Program-made: the position numbers and the translations under genes | Origin: Verrucomicrobiota bacterium | Lineage (GTDB): Bacteria; Verrucomicrobiota; Verrucomicrobiia; Opitutales; Opitutaceae | Assembly: GCA_023399155.1 (NCBI GenBank) | Contig: JAEWQP010000022.1 | Span: forward strand, 372,001 to 436,000 | DNA: 64,000 bases | Direction: 5' to 3' | The notes under the pieces: model-generated | What the model was told of the DNA's origin: nothing | Seen by the model: the letters and a program-made list of their open reading frames with translations, nothing else | The model's database searches: none | Shown: positions 52,532 to 61,150 of the stretch, one piece after another | Layout: every line of letters starts with the position of its first letter | How positions within the stretch are numbered: the stretch's first letter is position 1

Positions 52532-53785
52532 ATGTCTGCCCTCGATCCGAATCGTCGCGTTGTTGTCACCGGGATCGGCGTGATCTCGCCCGTTGGACTT
52601 GATCTCCCCAGCTTCTGGGACGGTCTGCTGGCCGGACGGTCGGGCATCGACCGCATCACCGCCTTCGACGCGAAGGACTTCTCCTGCCAGATCGCCGGCG
52701 AGGTGCGCGGGTTCGACGCCGCCACGGTGATGGACCCGAAGGAGGCGCGCCGCAACGATCGCTACACGCATTTCGCCTACGCCGCCGCGAGGCAGGCGGT
52801 GGCCGATGCCGCGCTCGACGTCACGAAGATCGACGGCGACCGCTTCGGCGTGTTCCTCAGCTCGGGCATCGGCGGCATGACGACCTACGAGGCGCAGACC
52901 CGCGTGCTGCTCGAGAAAGGTCCGCGCAAGGTCTCGCCGTTCATGATCCCGTCGATGATCTCGAACATCGCGAGCGGCGTCGTCGCGATCGAGTTCGGCG
53001 CCCGGGGACCAAACTTCTGCATCGTCAGCGCCTGCGCGTCGGGCGCCCATGGCATCGGCGAATCCTTCAAGACCATCCGCCTGGGCGACGCCGACATCAT
53101 GATCGCCGGCGGCGCCGAGGCCGCGATCACCGCCAGCGGTTTCGCCGGCTTCTGCTCGATGAAGGCGATGTCGACGCGCAACGACGAGCCGCAGCGCGCG
53201 AGCCGCCCGTTTGACAAGGGCCGCGATGGTTTCGTGATGGGCGAGGGGGCCGGGGTGCTGGTCCTCGAGAGCCTGGAGCACGCCCGTGCCCGCGGCGCCC
53301 GCATCTATTGCGAGATCGCCGGCTACGGCGCTTCGTGCGATGCCCACCACATCACCATGCCCGATCCCGAGGGCCGAGGCCTCTCGCTCGCCATGCGCAG
53401 CGCCCTGCGCTCGGCCGGGGCGAAGCCGGAGGACGTCGACTACATCAACGCCCACGGCACCTCCACGCCCTACAACGACAAGTTCGAGACGGCCGCGATC
53501 AAGAACGTGTTCGGCGAGCACGCCTACCGCCTGAAGGTCAGCTCGACCAAGTCGATGACCGGCCACCTCCTGGGTGCCGCCGGCGGGATCGAAGCCGCCG
53601 CCGCCGTGAAGGCGATCGAGACCGGCATGCTGCCGCCCACGATCAACCTCGATGAGCCGGATCCGGAGTGCGACCTCGACTACGTGCCGAACAAGGCCGT
53701 GGCCGCGAAGGTCCGCACGGTGTTGAGCAACAACCTCGGCTTCGGCGGCCAGAACGCCGCACTCCTCTTCCGCGCGCTCGAGTGA
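52532..53785 (+). CDS. fabF: 3-oxoacyl-[acyl-carrier-protein] synthase II
   Basis: The 417-residue condensing enzyme has the KAS II Cys-His-His triad: Cys in 'IVSACASGAHGIGESF', His in 'INAHGTSTPYNDKFE' and His in 'KSMTGHLLGAAGG'. 'VVVTGIGVISPVGLDL' is the standard N-terminus. It extends acyl-ACP with malonyl-ACP. No Shine-Dalgarno site is visible, since the terminator hairpin directly precedes the start, so expression probably depends on readthrough or an internal promoter. Confidence 0.96.
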   Translation: MSALDPNRRVVVTGIGVISPVGLDLPSFWDGLLAGRSGIDRITAFDAKDFSCQIAGEVRGFDAATVMDPKEARRNDRYTHFAYAAARQAVADAALDVTKIDGDRFGVFLSSGIGGMTTYEAQTRVLLEKGPRKVSPFMIPSMISNIASGVVAIEFGARGPNFCIVSACASGAHGIGESFKTIRLGDADIMIAGGAEAAITASGFAGFCSMKAMSTRNDEPQRASRPFDKGRDGFVMGEGAGVLVLESLEHARARGARIYCEIAGYGASCDAHHITMPDPEGRGLSLAMRSALRSAGAKPEDVDYINAHGTSTPYNDKFETAAIKNVFGEHAYRLKVSSTKSMTGHLLGAAGGIEAAAAVKAIETGMLPPTINLDEPDPECDLDYVPNKAVAAKVRTVLSNNLGFGGQNAALLFRALE

Positions 53786-53841
53786 GTGGTCGGCGGTAGT
53801 TCGCGCCGAGGCGAACCGGCAGCAGTTGAGCATCCTACCGG

Positions 53842-54186
53842 GTAGGGCGATGGCCTCTGGCCGAGCCGCGACGCCCTCCGGCGGCCAATCGACACATGGC
53901 CGCAAAGAGGCGCATAAGGCGCAAGAAAGGATCCGGCCCTACTGTGGCATCTTTGCCACGTCGCGGCCCTCTGTTATCCCGGTTTCCTCAGTTGAATCAG
54001 GTCACAGAGATCACGGAGGACGATCAGAGAGTTCACAGAGCGATCTTCGCAGAATCAGCACCACGCCTTGGTCGACTCACCCGCGATGAGTGTGTCCCGT
54101 AGGGCGAGGCCTCTGGCCGAGCCGCGGCGTCCGTCCGGCGGCCAATCGATTCATGGCCGCAAGGAGGCGCAGAAGGCGCAAAGAGA
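53842..54186. repeat. two composite repeats around a third, upstream of ilvE
   Basis: 53842-53930 and 54099-54186 are direct copies of an ~88-bp compound: the GTAGGGCGAGGCC arm, then 'TCCGGCGGCCAATCGA', then the 'GGCCGCAAAGAGGCGCATAA' family. Between them, 53994-54090 is a truncated copy of the 11.6/51.1-kb repeat, which breaks off where the second compound begins. The remaining gap to 54336 has no gene. Confidence 0.8.
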
Positions 54187-54336
54187 ACGGTCGGCCAGTT
54201 TTGCGCCTCTTTGCGGCACTCCGGCCTGCCTCTCCGACCTCTGTGGTTCAACTCAGCGCCGATACGCGTCCTCAATCAGACGCGCCTCGGACTCGACAAG
54301 GCGCGGCGCCCTGGCGCACACTTGGCGCTTTCCGCT

Positions 54337-55203
54337 ATGCAGGTCTACATCGACGGGGCGTTCCATGATCAGGCCGACGCGAAGATTTCCGTGTTCGACC
54401 ACGGCCTCCTTTACGGCGACGGCGTCTTCGAGGGCATCCGCCTTTATGCGAAGAACATCTTCCGGCTCGATGAGCACCTCGAGCGGCTCGAGTATTCGGC
54501 CAAGGCGATCCTGCTGAAGATTCCGCTCACCCGCGCCGAGATGGCGGAGGCCGTGTGCGAGGCCTGCCGCCGCAACGGCCTGGTCGACGGCTATATCCGT
54601 CTGTTGGTGACGCGCGGGGTCGGCAACCTCGGTCTTTCACCGAATTCCTGCAAGAAGGCGTCGGTCATCATCATCGCGGACAAGATCCAGCTCTACCCGC
54701 CCGAGGTCTACGCCAAGGGCCTGTCGATCGTCACGGTGCCGACCCGGCGCATGAACCCCGCCGCCTTCAACCCGGCGGTGAAGTCCCTCAACTACCTCAA
54801 CAACATCATGGCCAAGATCGAGGCCGCCCAGCAGGGCGCGCTCGAGGCCATCATGCTCAACGACCAGGGTTTCGTGGCCGAATGCTCCGGCGACAACCTC
54901 TTCCTCGTCCACAAGGGCGTGATGTACACGCCGGATGCGTCCACCGGCGCGCTCAAGGGCATCACCCGTCAGGCCATCTTCGACCTCGCGGCTGAGAAGG
55001 GCCTGAAGCTGATCGAGAAAAACCTCACGCGCTACGACGTCTGGGTGGCCGACGAATGTTTCCTCACCGGCACGGCGGCGGAACTCATCCCCGTGGTGTC
55101 GGTCGACGGCCGCGAGATCGGCACGGGCAAGCCGGGTCCGGTCACGCAGTCGCTCCTCGACTCGTTCCACCAGCGCGTCACGAGCGAAGGTACGAAGATA
55201 TAG
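54337..55203 (+). CDS. ilvE: branched-chain amino acid aminotransferase (class IV)
   Basis: The 288-residue PLP enzyme of fold type IV has 'VFDHGLLYGDGVFEGIRLY', the PLP lysine in 'AVKSLNYLNNIMAKIEA', 'GFVAECSGDNLFLV' and 'ECFLTGTAAELIPV'. It transfers the amino group between glutamate and the 2-oxo acids of leucine, isoleucine and valine. D-amino acid aminotransferase is a related alternative, but the motif set fits the BCAT group better. ATG 54337 begins the conserved 'MQVYIDGAF'. Confidence 0.9.
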   Translation: MQVYIDGAFHDQADAKISVFDHGLLYGDGVFEGIRLYAKNIFRLDEHLERLEYSAKAILLKIPLTRAEMAEAVCEACRRNGLVDGYIRLLVTRGVGNLGLSPNSCKKASVIIIADKIQLYPPEVYAKGLSIVTVPTRRMNPAAFNPAVKSLNYLNNIMAKIEAAQQGALEAIMLNDQGFVAECSGDNLFLVHKGVMYTPDASTGALKGITRQAIFDLAAEKGLKLIEKNLTRYDVWVADECFLTGTAAELIPVVSVDGREIGTGKPGPVTQSLLDSFHQRVTSEGTKI

Positions 55204-55719
55204 GAGGCGAGAGGCGAGGGGCGAGAGGCCAGAGGCGAAGGGGGGCGGATGACGGCCGGATCCTCTGCAATGCGCTCTCGGATCCCTCCTCCGTGATCTC
55301 TGTGTCGAAGCGCTTTTTCGGGGTTTAGGCGGGCGAGGGGGGCGAAGTGATGTCGGCCTGCTCGCGCGCGGGCAGGCGGCGCGTTTCCGCCCGACCGCAC
55401 GGCGCGGACATCCGTGACGCTGCCGCAGGGCCTCGCGGTGCGTTGATCAGTCGGCGGCTCGATGCTGCGTTTCCCAGACACGGTCCGGCGCCCGGAGCGG
55501 GGCCCGAGTCAGGGTATGCAGGACGCGCCCCCGCGCATGCCGTAGGCCCTGCTTAGGGTTTTGCCCTATGGTTCCCGAGTCCCGCGGTATGTCACACTGC
55601 GAGTCCCGGGATTTCGAGTTTCTGCCTTCCAGGGAACGCATTTAGCTGCCCGGAGCTCACACACCGCTGTCAGGAACCCACCACCACACCGCCTGCGAAT
55701 ACCCCCGCTGCACCTGGTT
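55204..55719. other. intergenic gap with repeat fragments
   Basis: Begins with a 'GGCGAGAGGCGAGGGGCGAG' purine-rich stretch (55204-55242). A right-end fragment of the 11.6/51.1-kb repeat follows (55257-55312, 'CCTCCGTGATCTCTGTGTC'). The rest (55320-55719) holds no gene I can support. Confidence 0.6.
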
Positions 55720-56538
55720 ATGCACACGCGATACTCCCCCACTCAAAAACGGCGCCGAGGCTTCACGCTGATCGAGTTGCTCACCGTCATCGCGATCATC
55801 GGCATCCTCGCGGCGATTCTGATCCCGACCGTCGGCAAGGTGCGTGAGACCGCGCGCCGAACGGTGGACGCGAGCAACATCCGGCAGATCGGGCAGGCGT
55901 GTTTGATCTATTCGAGCGAGTTCAACGGGCGGTTGCCGGGAACGCAGCAAACCGCATTGAGTTCGAATCCGGTGGGCTACGGGACCGTTACGACGGGTGG
56001 AAGCACAGGCTCTTCGGTGACCATCCATCAGTTTGCCGCCGCCCTTGCGCGCAACGGCGGACTGAACGACGCAAATCTATGGATCTCAAATAGCGACGAC
56101 GCTGCGCTCGCAAACAATCGGGTGCTTACGACCGTCGTTGAAAGCACAAGTCCCTCGAGCACATTGGCGGAGAATTTCCAAAACGCGTATCTTAGTTTCA
56201 ATGCGGTGTCCGGTTTGACGACGAACCGTCCGTCTACAACTCCTGTGGCATTCACTCGAGGGCTTCGAGGTGATGGAACATGGGCGCCATCAACCGGAAC
56301 TCCTGCAGGCGGAGTCTACGGCGAAGACGGCGGGCACATCGCTTTTCTTGGAGGGAATGTGGCGTTTTATCCGAGTCTTTCTGGTGCCTCGCGACTCGCG
56401 GCGATCGATGGTACGCAGAGCAATGAGATTCTGGAGACACTATTGAGCAATGAGGCTGTCGTCGGGACAACCGGAGGCCCGCTCGTTGGCTCGACGGGAA
56501 CAGGCAACGTTACCAGCCCGCCCGCTCCGACGGGTTGA
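55720..56538 (+). CDS. prepilin-type cleavage/methylation domain protein
   Basis: A 272-residue protein starting with a basic leader and 'RRGFTLIELLTVIAIIGIL', the class III signal (cleavage after Gly), then 'AAILIPTVGKVRETARR'. The C-terminal part has 'VYGEDGGHIAFLGGNVAFYP', the 'DGHVAF..' pattern seen in the many Verrucomicrobia/Planctomycetes pseudopilin-like proteins. It is not next to secretion genes. The second half is visibly poorer in G+C than its neighbours and rich in Ser/Thr, suggesting recent acquisition or relaxed selection. Function unknown; possibly a surface or secretion-linked minor pilin. Confidence 0.85.
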   Translation: MHTRYSPTQKRRRGFTLIELLTVIAIIGILAAILIPTVGKVRETARRTVDASNIRQIGQACLIYSSEFNGRLPGTQQTALSSNPVGYGTVTTGGSTGSSVTIHQFAAALARNGGLNDANLWISNSDDAALANNRVLTTVVESTSPSSTLAENFQNAYLSFNAVSGLTTNRPSTTPVAFTRGLRGDGTWAPSTGTPAGGVYGEDGGHIAFLGGNVAFYPSLSGASRLAAIDGTQSNEILETLLSNEAVVGTTGGPLVGSTGTGNVTSPPAPTG

Positions 56539-56577
56539 AGAGGGTATGATCCGGCGAGGAGGGCAAAGGGAGGGGCA

Positions 56578-57118
56578 ATGCTTTACCCTTGTATATGCGG
56601 GCCGGCCTGTATCCGCGAATCCAATTCACGCTCGGCCGGCTTGAACTGCTGATTCTCGCTGATCGGCGCTGATCGAGCCGGTGTGCCCCAGGTCAGAGAA
56701 CCCTGAGCATCCGATGGGCGCCGACTGCATCGACGATCAGGTCCACCGGGTTGCCGCCTCTCTGTGCCCTCTGTGTCCTCGTGCTGCCGTGCAGTGGCCG
56801 CGGCAGCGGATGTGGTTCAAATCCGGCCGGCTGTGCAGGGTGGGTAGAGGTAAGGGATCGATGCTTTACCCTTGTGCCTAGGGAATGCCGGTCCGTATCC
56901 GAAAATCCAATTCTGGTTCGGCAGGGATGACACTGCCGGTTTTCGCTGATCGGCCCTGATTGAGCCGGAAGGCCGCTGGCCGGGGCACCCCTGGAGATCC
57001 CCGGATCGGCGCTGCTTGCGTCGCCGGTCAAGTCCGCCCAGTTCCTGCCGCCGGTCCGTGCCGTGCGTGTCCTCGTGCTGCCGTGCAGTGGCCGCGGCAG
57101 CGGATGTGGTTCAAATCC
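56578..57118. repeat. two tandem ~290-bp repeat units
   Basis: Unit 1 starts at 56578 and unit 2 at 56861, both with 'ATGCTTTACCCTTGT'. Both then have 'CCAATTC', 'CGCTGATCGGC..TGAT' and 'GAGCCGG'. The units share an exact 52-base block (56773-56824 and 57067-57118) containing the inverted 'GCTGCCG/CGGCAGC' and 'GTGGTTCAAATCC'. No open frame is conserved. Confidence 0.8.
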
Positions 57119-57208
57119 AGCCGGCTCGGCGAGTGCCGTCGCAACGCCATCATCGCGATTTCACCCAGGGCGCACACCCGCATCACAAAACTCCGGCAGA
57201 CTGGCTGC

Positions 57209-58648
57209 ATGGATTCCGTTCCCGCCTCCGATGGTTCAGGTGTTTCCAACACGCCTGGTCAACTCCCCCGCGGTTTCGCGCGCCGTTCGTCGACGACGCT
57301 CAAGCTCTTTGTCATCGCGGTGCTCATCCTCTTGTTGCACGTGCCGCTGCTGTTCGTGTGGGACACGCTGGGCGAGCGGCAGGGGCTGCGCGATGAGGCG
57401 GCCGCGGAGATCGGCCGGACCTGGGGCGCCGAGCAGACGGTCCTCGGCCCCGTCCTCGCCGTTCCCTACACGGTGACGGCCCGGGTGCCGCGACAATCGG
57501 TGGTCGCGGATCGCCTGGTCCACTCCGAGGAACTGCGCGAGGTCCGTGGCACGGCCTACTTCCTGCCCGCACGGTTCGAGGCGACCGGAACCCTGACGGT
57601 CTCGGAGCGCCATCGCGGGATTTTCCGCGTGCCCGTCTATGTGGCGGAACTCGCAATCGGCGGTGAGTTTCAGCCGGATACGACCCCGCTGGGGCTCGAT
57701 GGCGCCACCTTCGAGTGGAACCGCGCGCGGGTCGTGATGGACGTGAGTGACCCGCACGGCCTGCGCAGCGCACCGGTGTGGCGTGCCGACGAGGTGGATA
57801 CGATCTTCGCCCCGGCCGCACCGCGGGCGGGCGAGTGGGGCGGCATGGAGGCGCCGGTGTCGATCGCCGCCGCCGGTCCGGGGACTCGGCTGGCCTTTCG
57901 CGTCACGCTCGCTCTGCAGGGAAGCGGACGCCTCGCGCTTGTGCCGGTCGGCGAGTCCAGCACGGTGGCGCTCGAGGGCGGCTGGCCGGATCCCAGCTTC
58001 GATGGCGGGTACCTGCCGGCGGAGCGGACCATCGGTGCGGATGGATTCTCCGCGCGTTGGATCACCACGCATTTCGGCCGGGCCTTTCCTTCCGCCTGGG
58101 TGGAACAGCCCGGCCGCGAAACGCTGCGGACGCAGCCGCTCGCGGGCTCCGCGCTGGGCGTGACGCTCGCCACGCCGGTCGACACCTACCGCATGGTCGA
58201 GCGGGCGCTGAAATACGCGCTGCTCGTGCTGGGTCTCATCTTCGCGGTGTATTTCCTTTTCGAAGTCACCTCGACGGTGCGCGTGCATCCGCTGCAGTAC
58301 CTGATGGTGGGCGGTGCGCTCGTGCTGTTCTACCTGGGATTCCTTGCGCTGGCGGAGTTTGTGCCGGTGGCGGTGGCCTACGGCTCCGCGGCTGCGGCAT
58401 CCACGCTGCTCGTCGGCGGCTATTCCTGGAGCGTGCTCCGGGCCGGACGGCGCTCGCTGCTCGTGGGTGCGGGCCTCGCCGGCACCTACGGGTACGTCTA
58501 CTTCATGCTGCAACTCCAGGATTACGCGCTGCTCGCGGGCACGGCCGCGCTCTTCGCGCTCCTCGGTGCCGCCATGTGGTTCACTCGTCGACTCGACTGG
58601 GCCGCCCTCGACGCGCGACCGCGTGCGCTCGAGCCCGAGCGTGGCTAA
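57209..58648 (+). CDS. creD: CreD-family inner membrane protein
   Basis: The 479-residue protein has an N-terminal membrane helix ('LFVIAVLILLLHVPLLFVW'), a large periplasmic domain ('LGPVLAVPYTV', 'YFLPARFEATGTLTVSERHR', 'ALQGSGRLALVPVGESSTV') and five to six C-terminal helices ('YALLVLGLIFAVYFLFEV', 'VHPLQYLMVGGALVLFYLG'). This is the CreD/Cet layout (about 450 residues). In E. coli creD belongs to the CreBC regulon and affects colicin E2 tolerance and envelope integrity. No creBC genes are adjacent. ATG 57209 is preferred because the frame upstream lies in repeats. Confidence 0.92.
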   Translation: MDSVPASDGSGVSNTPGQLPRGFARRSSTTLKLFVIAVLILLLHVPLLFVWDTLGERQGLRDEAAAEIGRTWGAEQTVLGPVLAVPYTVTARVPRQSVVADRLVHSEELREVRGTAYFLPARFEATGTLTVSERHRGIFRVPVYVAELAIGGEFQPDTTPLGLDGATFEWNRARVVMDVSDPHGLRSAPVWRADEVDTIFAPAAPRAGEWGGMEAPVSIAAAGPGTRLAFRVTLALQGSGRLALVPVGESSTVALEGGWPDPSFDGGYLPAERTIGADGFSARWITTHFGRAFPSAWVEQPGRETLRTQPLAGSALGVTLATPVDTYRMVERALKYALLVLGLIFAVYFLFEVTSTVRVHPLQYLMVGGALVLFYLGFLALAEFVPVAVAYGSAAAASTLLVGGYSWSVLRAGRRSLLVGAGLAGTYGYVYFMLQLQDYALLAGTAALFALLGAAMWFTRRLDWAALDARPRALEPERG

Positions 58649-58819
58649 CCGCTTCTGGCAGGGGATCCGCCGTCGATGGATCACCGCGGAAGACTCCGTT
58701 CGGTCCTCTGTACGCTCTGTGTCCTCGTGGGCTCCACTTCGACGGGCTCGTCCGGCCGGTCCCCGCCATCGTGACCCCCGTGGTGCGTCTGCGCGAATGT
58801 CCGCCAAACGGATCGGCGT

Positions 58820-59539
58820 TCAGGCGGGATCGCGCAGCAGTCCGAGTTTCTTCGCCTCGTCGGGATAAACCTCGCGAAGCGCCCGCTGGCGGGCCGCGTC
58901 GTAGTCGAGCTCCGTGGAAAGCGGACGCCAGCCGAAGCCATCGAGCAGCGCGGCGACAAGCTGGTTGCGCACGCGATCGAACTCCGCGGGCGGCAGGTGC
59001 CGCATGACCAGGCCGCTCTCGTAGAGATCCTCGGCGCCGCACGCGGTCGACCAGGTGCCGAGCGTGACGATTTCCGGATCGGTGCTGGCGGGAAGATCGC
59101 CGGCTGCGATCGCATCGCGCACGATGCCGGTGAACACGCCAATCGACTCCCGATTGTAGTGCACGAACATCTCGCGCCAGCGCTCGGACGCGGCGGCCAT
59201 GATCGCATCGGTCAGGGAAAAGCGAAACGGACGTGGATCGATCAGGTGCAGAATCTGATGGCCGAGGCCGGCGGCGGAGAAACGCTCGCGGGCGCGCCCG
59301 CGAAACAGTGCGCCGCGCGCAAAATAGTCCAGGTGCGCTGAAAAGCACTGCGCGTGGACGGCGACGAGCAGGTCTTCGCGGCAGGTGAAGTGATTGTAGA
59401 GCGTGCCTTTGGAGAAATCCACGCGCGCGAGCACGCGTTCCATCGTCAGCGCTTCGAAACCTTCACGGGCGATGATGTCCGAGGCGATCTCCAGGATGGC
59501 AGCCTCGCGCTCGGCGATCTGGGTCTGTTTACGGGACAT
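58820..59539 (-). CDS. TetR-family transcriptional repressor
   Basis: The 239-residue protein has an N-terminal TetR helix-turn-helix ('ILEIASDIIAREGFEALTM', 'VLARVDFSKGTLYNHF') and a helical ligand-binding domain. It is divergent from an RND efflux operon, the standard arrangement for a local repressor. Three TGACG-N3-CGTCA inverted repeats lie in the shared promoter region and are the likely operators, which suggests it also represses itself. The inducing ligand is unknown. Confidence 0.93.
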   Translation of the reverse strand: MSRKQTQIAEREAAILEIASDIIAREGFEALTMERVLARVDFSKGTLYNHFTCREDLLVAVHAQCFSAHLDYFARGALFRGRARERFSAAGLGHQILHLIDPRPFRFSLTDAIMAAASERWREMFVHYNRESIGVFTGIVRDAIAAGDLPASTDPEIVTLGTWSTACGAEDLYESGLVMRHLPPAEFDRVRNQLVAALLDGFGWRPLSTELDYDAARQRALREVYPDEAKKLGLLRDPA

Positions 59540-59578
59540 TACGTGGGGAGAGTGAACAAGAAATGGGCTAATTTGTTA

Positions 59579-59593
59579 TTGACGCAACGTCAA
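59579..59593. promoter_or_regulatory. candidate TetR operator 1 (TTGACG-N3-CGTCAA)
   Basis: Perfect 6-bp inverted arms with a 3-base spacer, 40 bases upstream of the tetR-type start. Two more copies with the same spacing follow. Confidence 0.7.
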
Positions 59594-59596
59594 ATA

Positions 59597-59609
59597 TGAC
59601 GATCCGTCA
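59597..59609. promoter_or_regulatory. candidate TetR operator 2 (TGACG-N3-CGTCA)
   Basis: Perfect 5-bp inverted arms, 3-base spacer; its centre is 17 bases from the centre of operator 1. Confidence 0.7.
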
Positions 59610-59677
59610 ACCTTCCTGTGATAAGTCGGCACTCGGAGCGTGTTCTTGGGGGAACTCCCACGATTCACGCGCCAGAG

Positions 59678-59690
59678 TGACGAGGCGTCA
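59678..59690. promoter_or_regulatory. candidate TetR operator 3 (TGACG-N3-CGTCA)
   Basis: Perfect 5-bp inverted arms, 3-base spacer, about 190 bases before the efflux adaptor start. Degenerate TGAC/GTCA half-sites follow near 59727-59756. Confidence 0.65.
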
Positions 59691-59876
59691 GAAAATTCAT
59701 GCAACCTCCTTGTCAAATCGGTGTTATGACCGTTGTACCCGTCATCCTGCGTGACGGGTCGAAGCACCCGTCGGCGTTGTGTGAATTCTGGCACGACGTC
59801 TGGCCGCTTGGCTGACGCCGCTCACGTTTCGCTTTTCCTGCCAAAGATCCATCCACGCGGTTCGCCGCCCTCCACC

Positions 59877-61013
59877 ATGTTCAAGAAAATCGCCGTCTTC
59901 GCACTCGGCATCGTTGTCGCGCTGCCGATCGTCGGCTCGATCGCCGGCATCAAATTTCTGCAGATCCGCTCGCTCATGGCCATGGGCGAGCAGGCCGAAC
60001 CGCCCGCCTTTGTGAGCCTTGGGGAGGTGCGGCAGGAGTCCTGGGAGAGTCTCATCGCCTCCGTGGGCACGGTGGCCGCTTATCAGGGCGTCACCGTGGC
60101 GGCCGAAGCCGACGGCACGGTACGCGAGATCCTTTTCGAACCCGGTTCGATGGCTGAGGCGGGACAGGTGCTGGTGCGCCTCGACACCGAGGTCGAGCAG
60201 GCGCAGCTCGCCGCCGCGCAGGCCGGTGCCGAACTGGCCCGGACCACCCTTGAGCGCACCCGCGAACTCTTCTCCAGCAACACGGTGTCCAAGGCCGACC
60301 TCGACGCCGCCGAGGCCACCGTAAAGCAGACTGAGGCCCAGGTGGAGAACCTCCGTGCCGTCATCACCAAGCGGACCGTGGTCGCGCCATTCGCCGGTCG
60401 ACTCGGCATCCGTCAGATCAGTGTGGGGCAGTTTCTAAACAAGGGGGAGCAGGTGGTATCGCTCCAGGCGCTCGACCCGGTCTATGTGGAGTTTTCGCTG
60501 CCCCAGCAACGGCTGGGCGCGGTGGGCGACGGCATGATCGTGCGAGCCAAGGCCGACGCCTACCCGGACGATGTATTCGAGGGGCAGTTGACCGCCGTCA
60601 ACCCGCAGGTCGATCCCGTCACCCGCAGCGTGCGCATGCAGGCCACGTTCAAGAATGCGAACGGCCATCTTCGGCCGGGCATGTTCGTGACCGTCGACGT
60701 GGTGCTCCCGAAGGCGGAGGACGTTCTGGCCATCCCGGAGACCGCGGTGGTGTATGCGCCGTATGGGAGCACCGTCTTCGTGGCCACGGAAGGCAAGGCT
60801 GGCTCGGACGGCAAGAAGCCGATGGTGGCTGAACTGCGCAACGTGCGGCTCGGCACGCGCCGCGGCGACTTCGTGGCTGTCGTGTCCGGGCTCAAGGCCG
60901 GCGAGCGCATTGTGACCAACGGCGGTCTCAAGCTCCGCCAGGGTGCGGTGATCCTGGAGAGCACGCTTGGGGTGACCGAGCCCAGGCTCAACCCGGACCT
61001 TCCGAACACCTGA
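59877..61013 (+). CDS. RND efflux membrane-fusion (adaptor) protein
   Basis: The 378-residue protein has one N-terminal signal anchor ('AVFALGIVVALPIVGSIAG'), a biotinyl-lipoyl half-motif pair ('AEADGTVREILFEPGSMAEA', 'VVAPFAGRLGIRQISVGQFL') flanking a coiled-coil hairpin, then beta-barrel and membrane-proximal domains ('VRMQATFKNANGHLRPGMFV', 'IPETAVVYAPYGSTVFV'). It bridges the inner-membrane pump and an outer-membrane channel. The pump gene follows after 137 bases; no TolC-type gene is visible before the window ends. ATG 59877 starts the anchor. Confidence 0.93.
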   Translation: MFKKIAVFALGIVVALPIVGSIAGIKFLQIRSLMAMGEQAEPPAFVSLGEVRQESWESLIASVGTVAAYQGVTVAAEADGTVREILFEPGSMAEAGQVLVRLDTEVEQAQLAAAQAGAELARTTLERTRELFSSNTVSKADLDAAEATVKQTEAQVENLRAVITKRTVVAPFAGRLGIRQISVGQFLNKGEQVVSLQALDPVYVEFSLPQQRLGAVGDGMIVRAKADAYPDDVFEGQLTAVNPQVDPVTRSVRMQATFKNANGHLRPGMFVTVDVVLPKAEDVLAIPETAVVYAPYGSTVFVATEGKAGSDGKKPMVAELRNVRLGTRRGDFVAVVSGLKAGERIVTNGGLKLRQGAVILESTLGVTEPRLNPDLPNT

Positions 61014-61150
61014 CGGGATTGGGGTAGCGGGTCGCGCGAAGCGAACACCGCGGCGGACGTCCGACTCATGCCGTACGGCTCCCGACTCCGCTCCCTGAAC
61101 GCTGCCCTCCGACGCCCGACCTCCGATTTCTGGCCTCTTCCGCCTCCTCC

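Noticed and set aside
56773..57118. Possible tRNA T-arms at the two 'GGTTCAAATCC' sites
   Set aside because: Only two base pairs can form in the T-stem, and no acceptor stem, anticodon arm or D-arm could be drawn around either copy.
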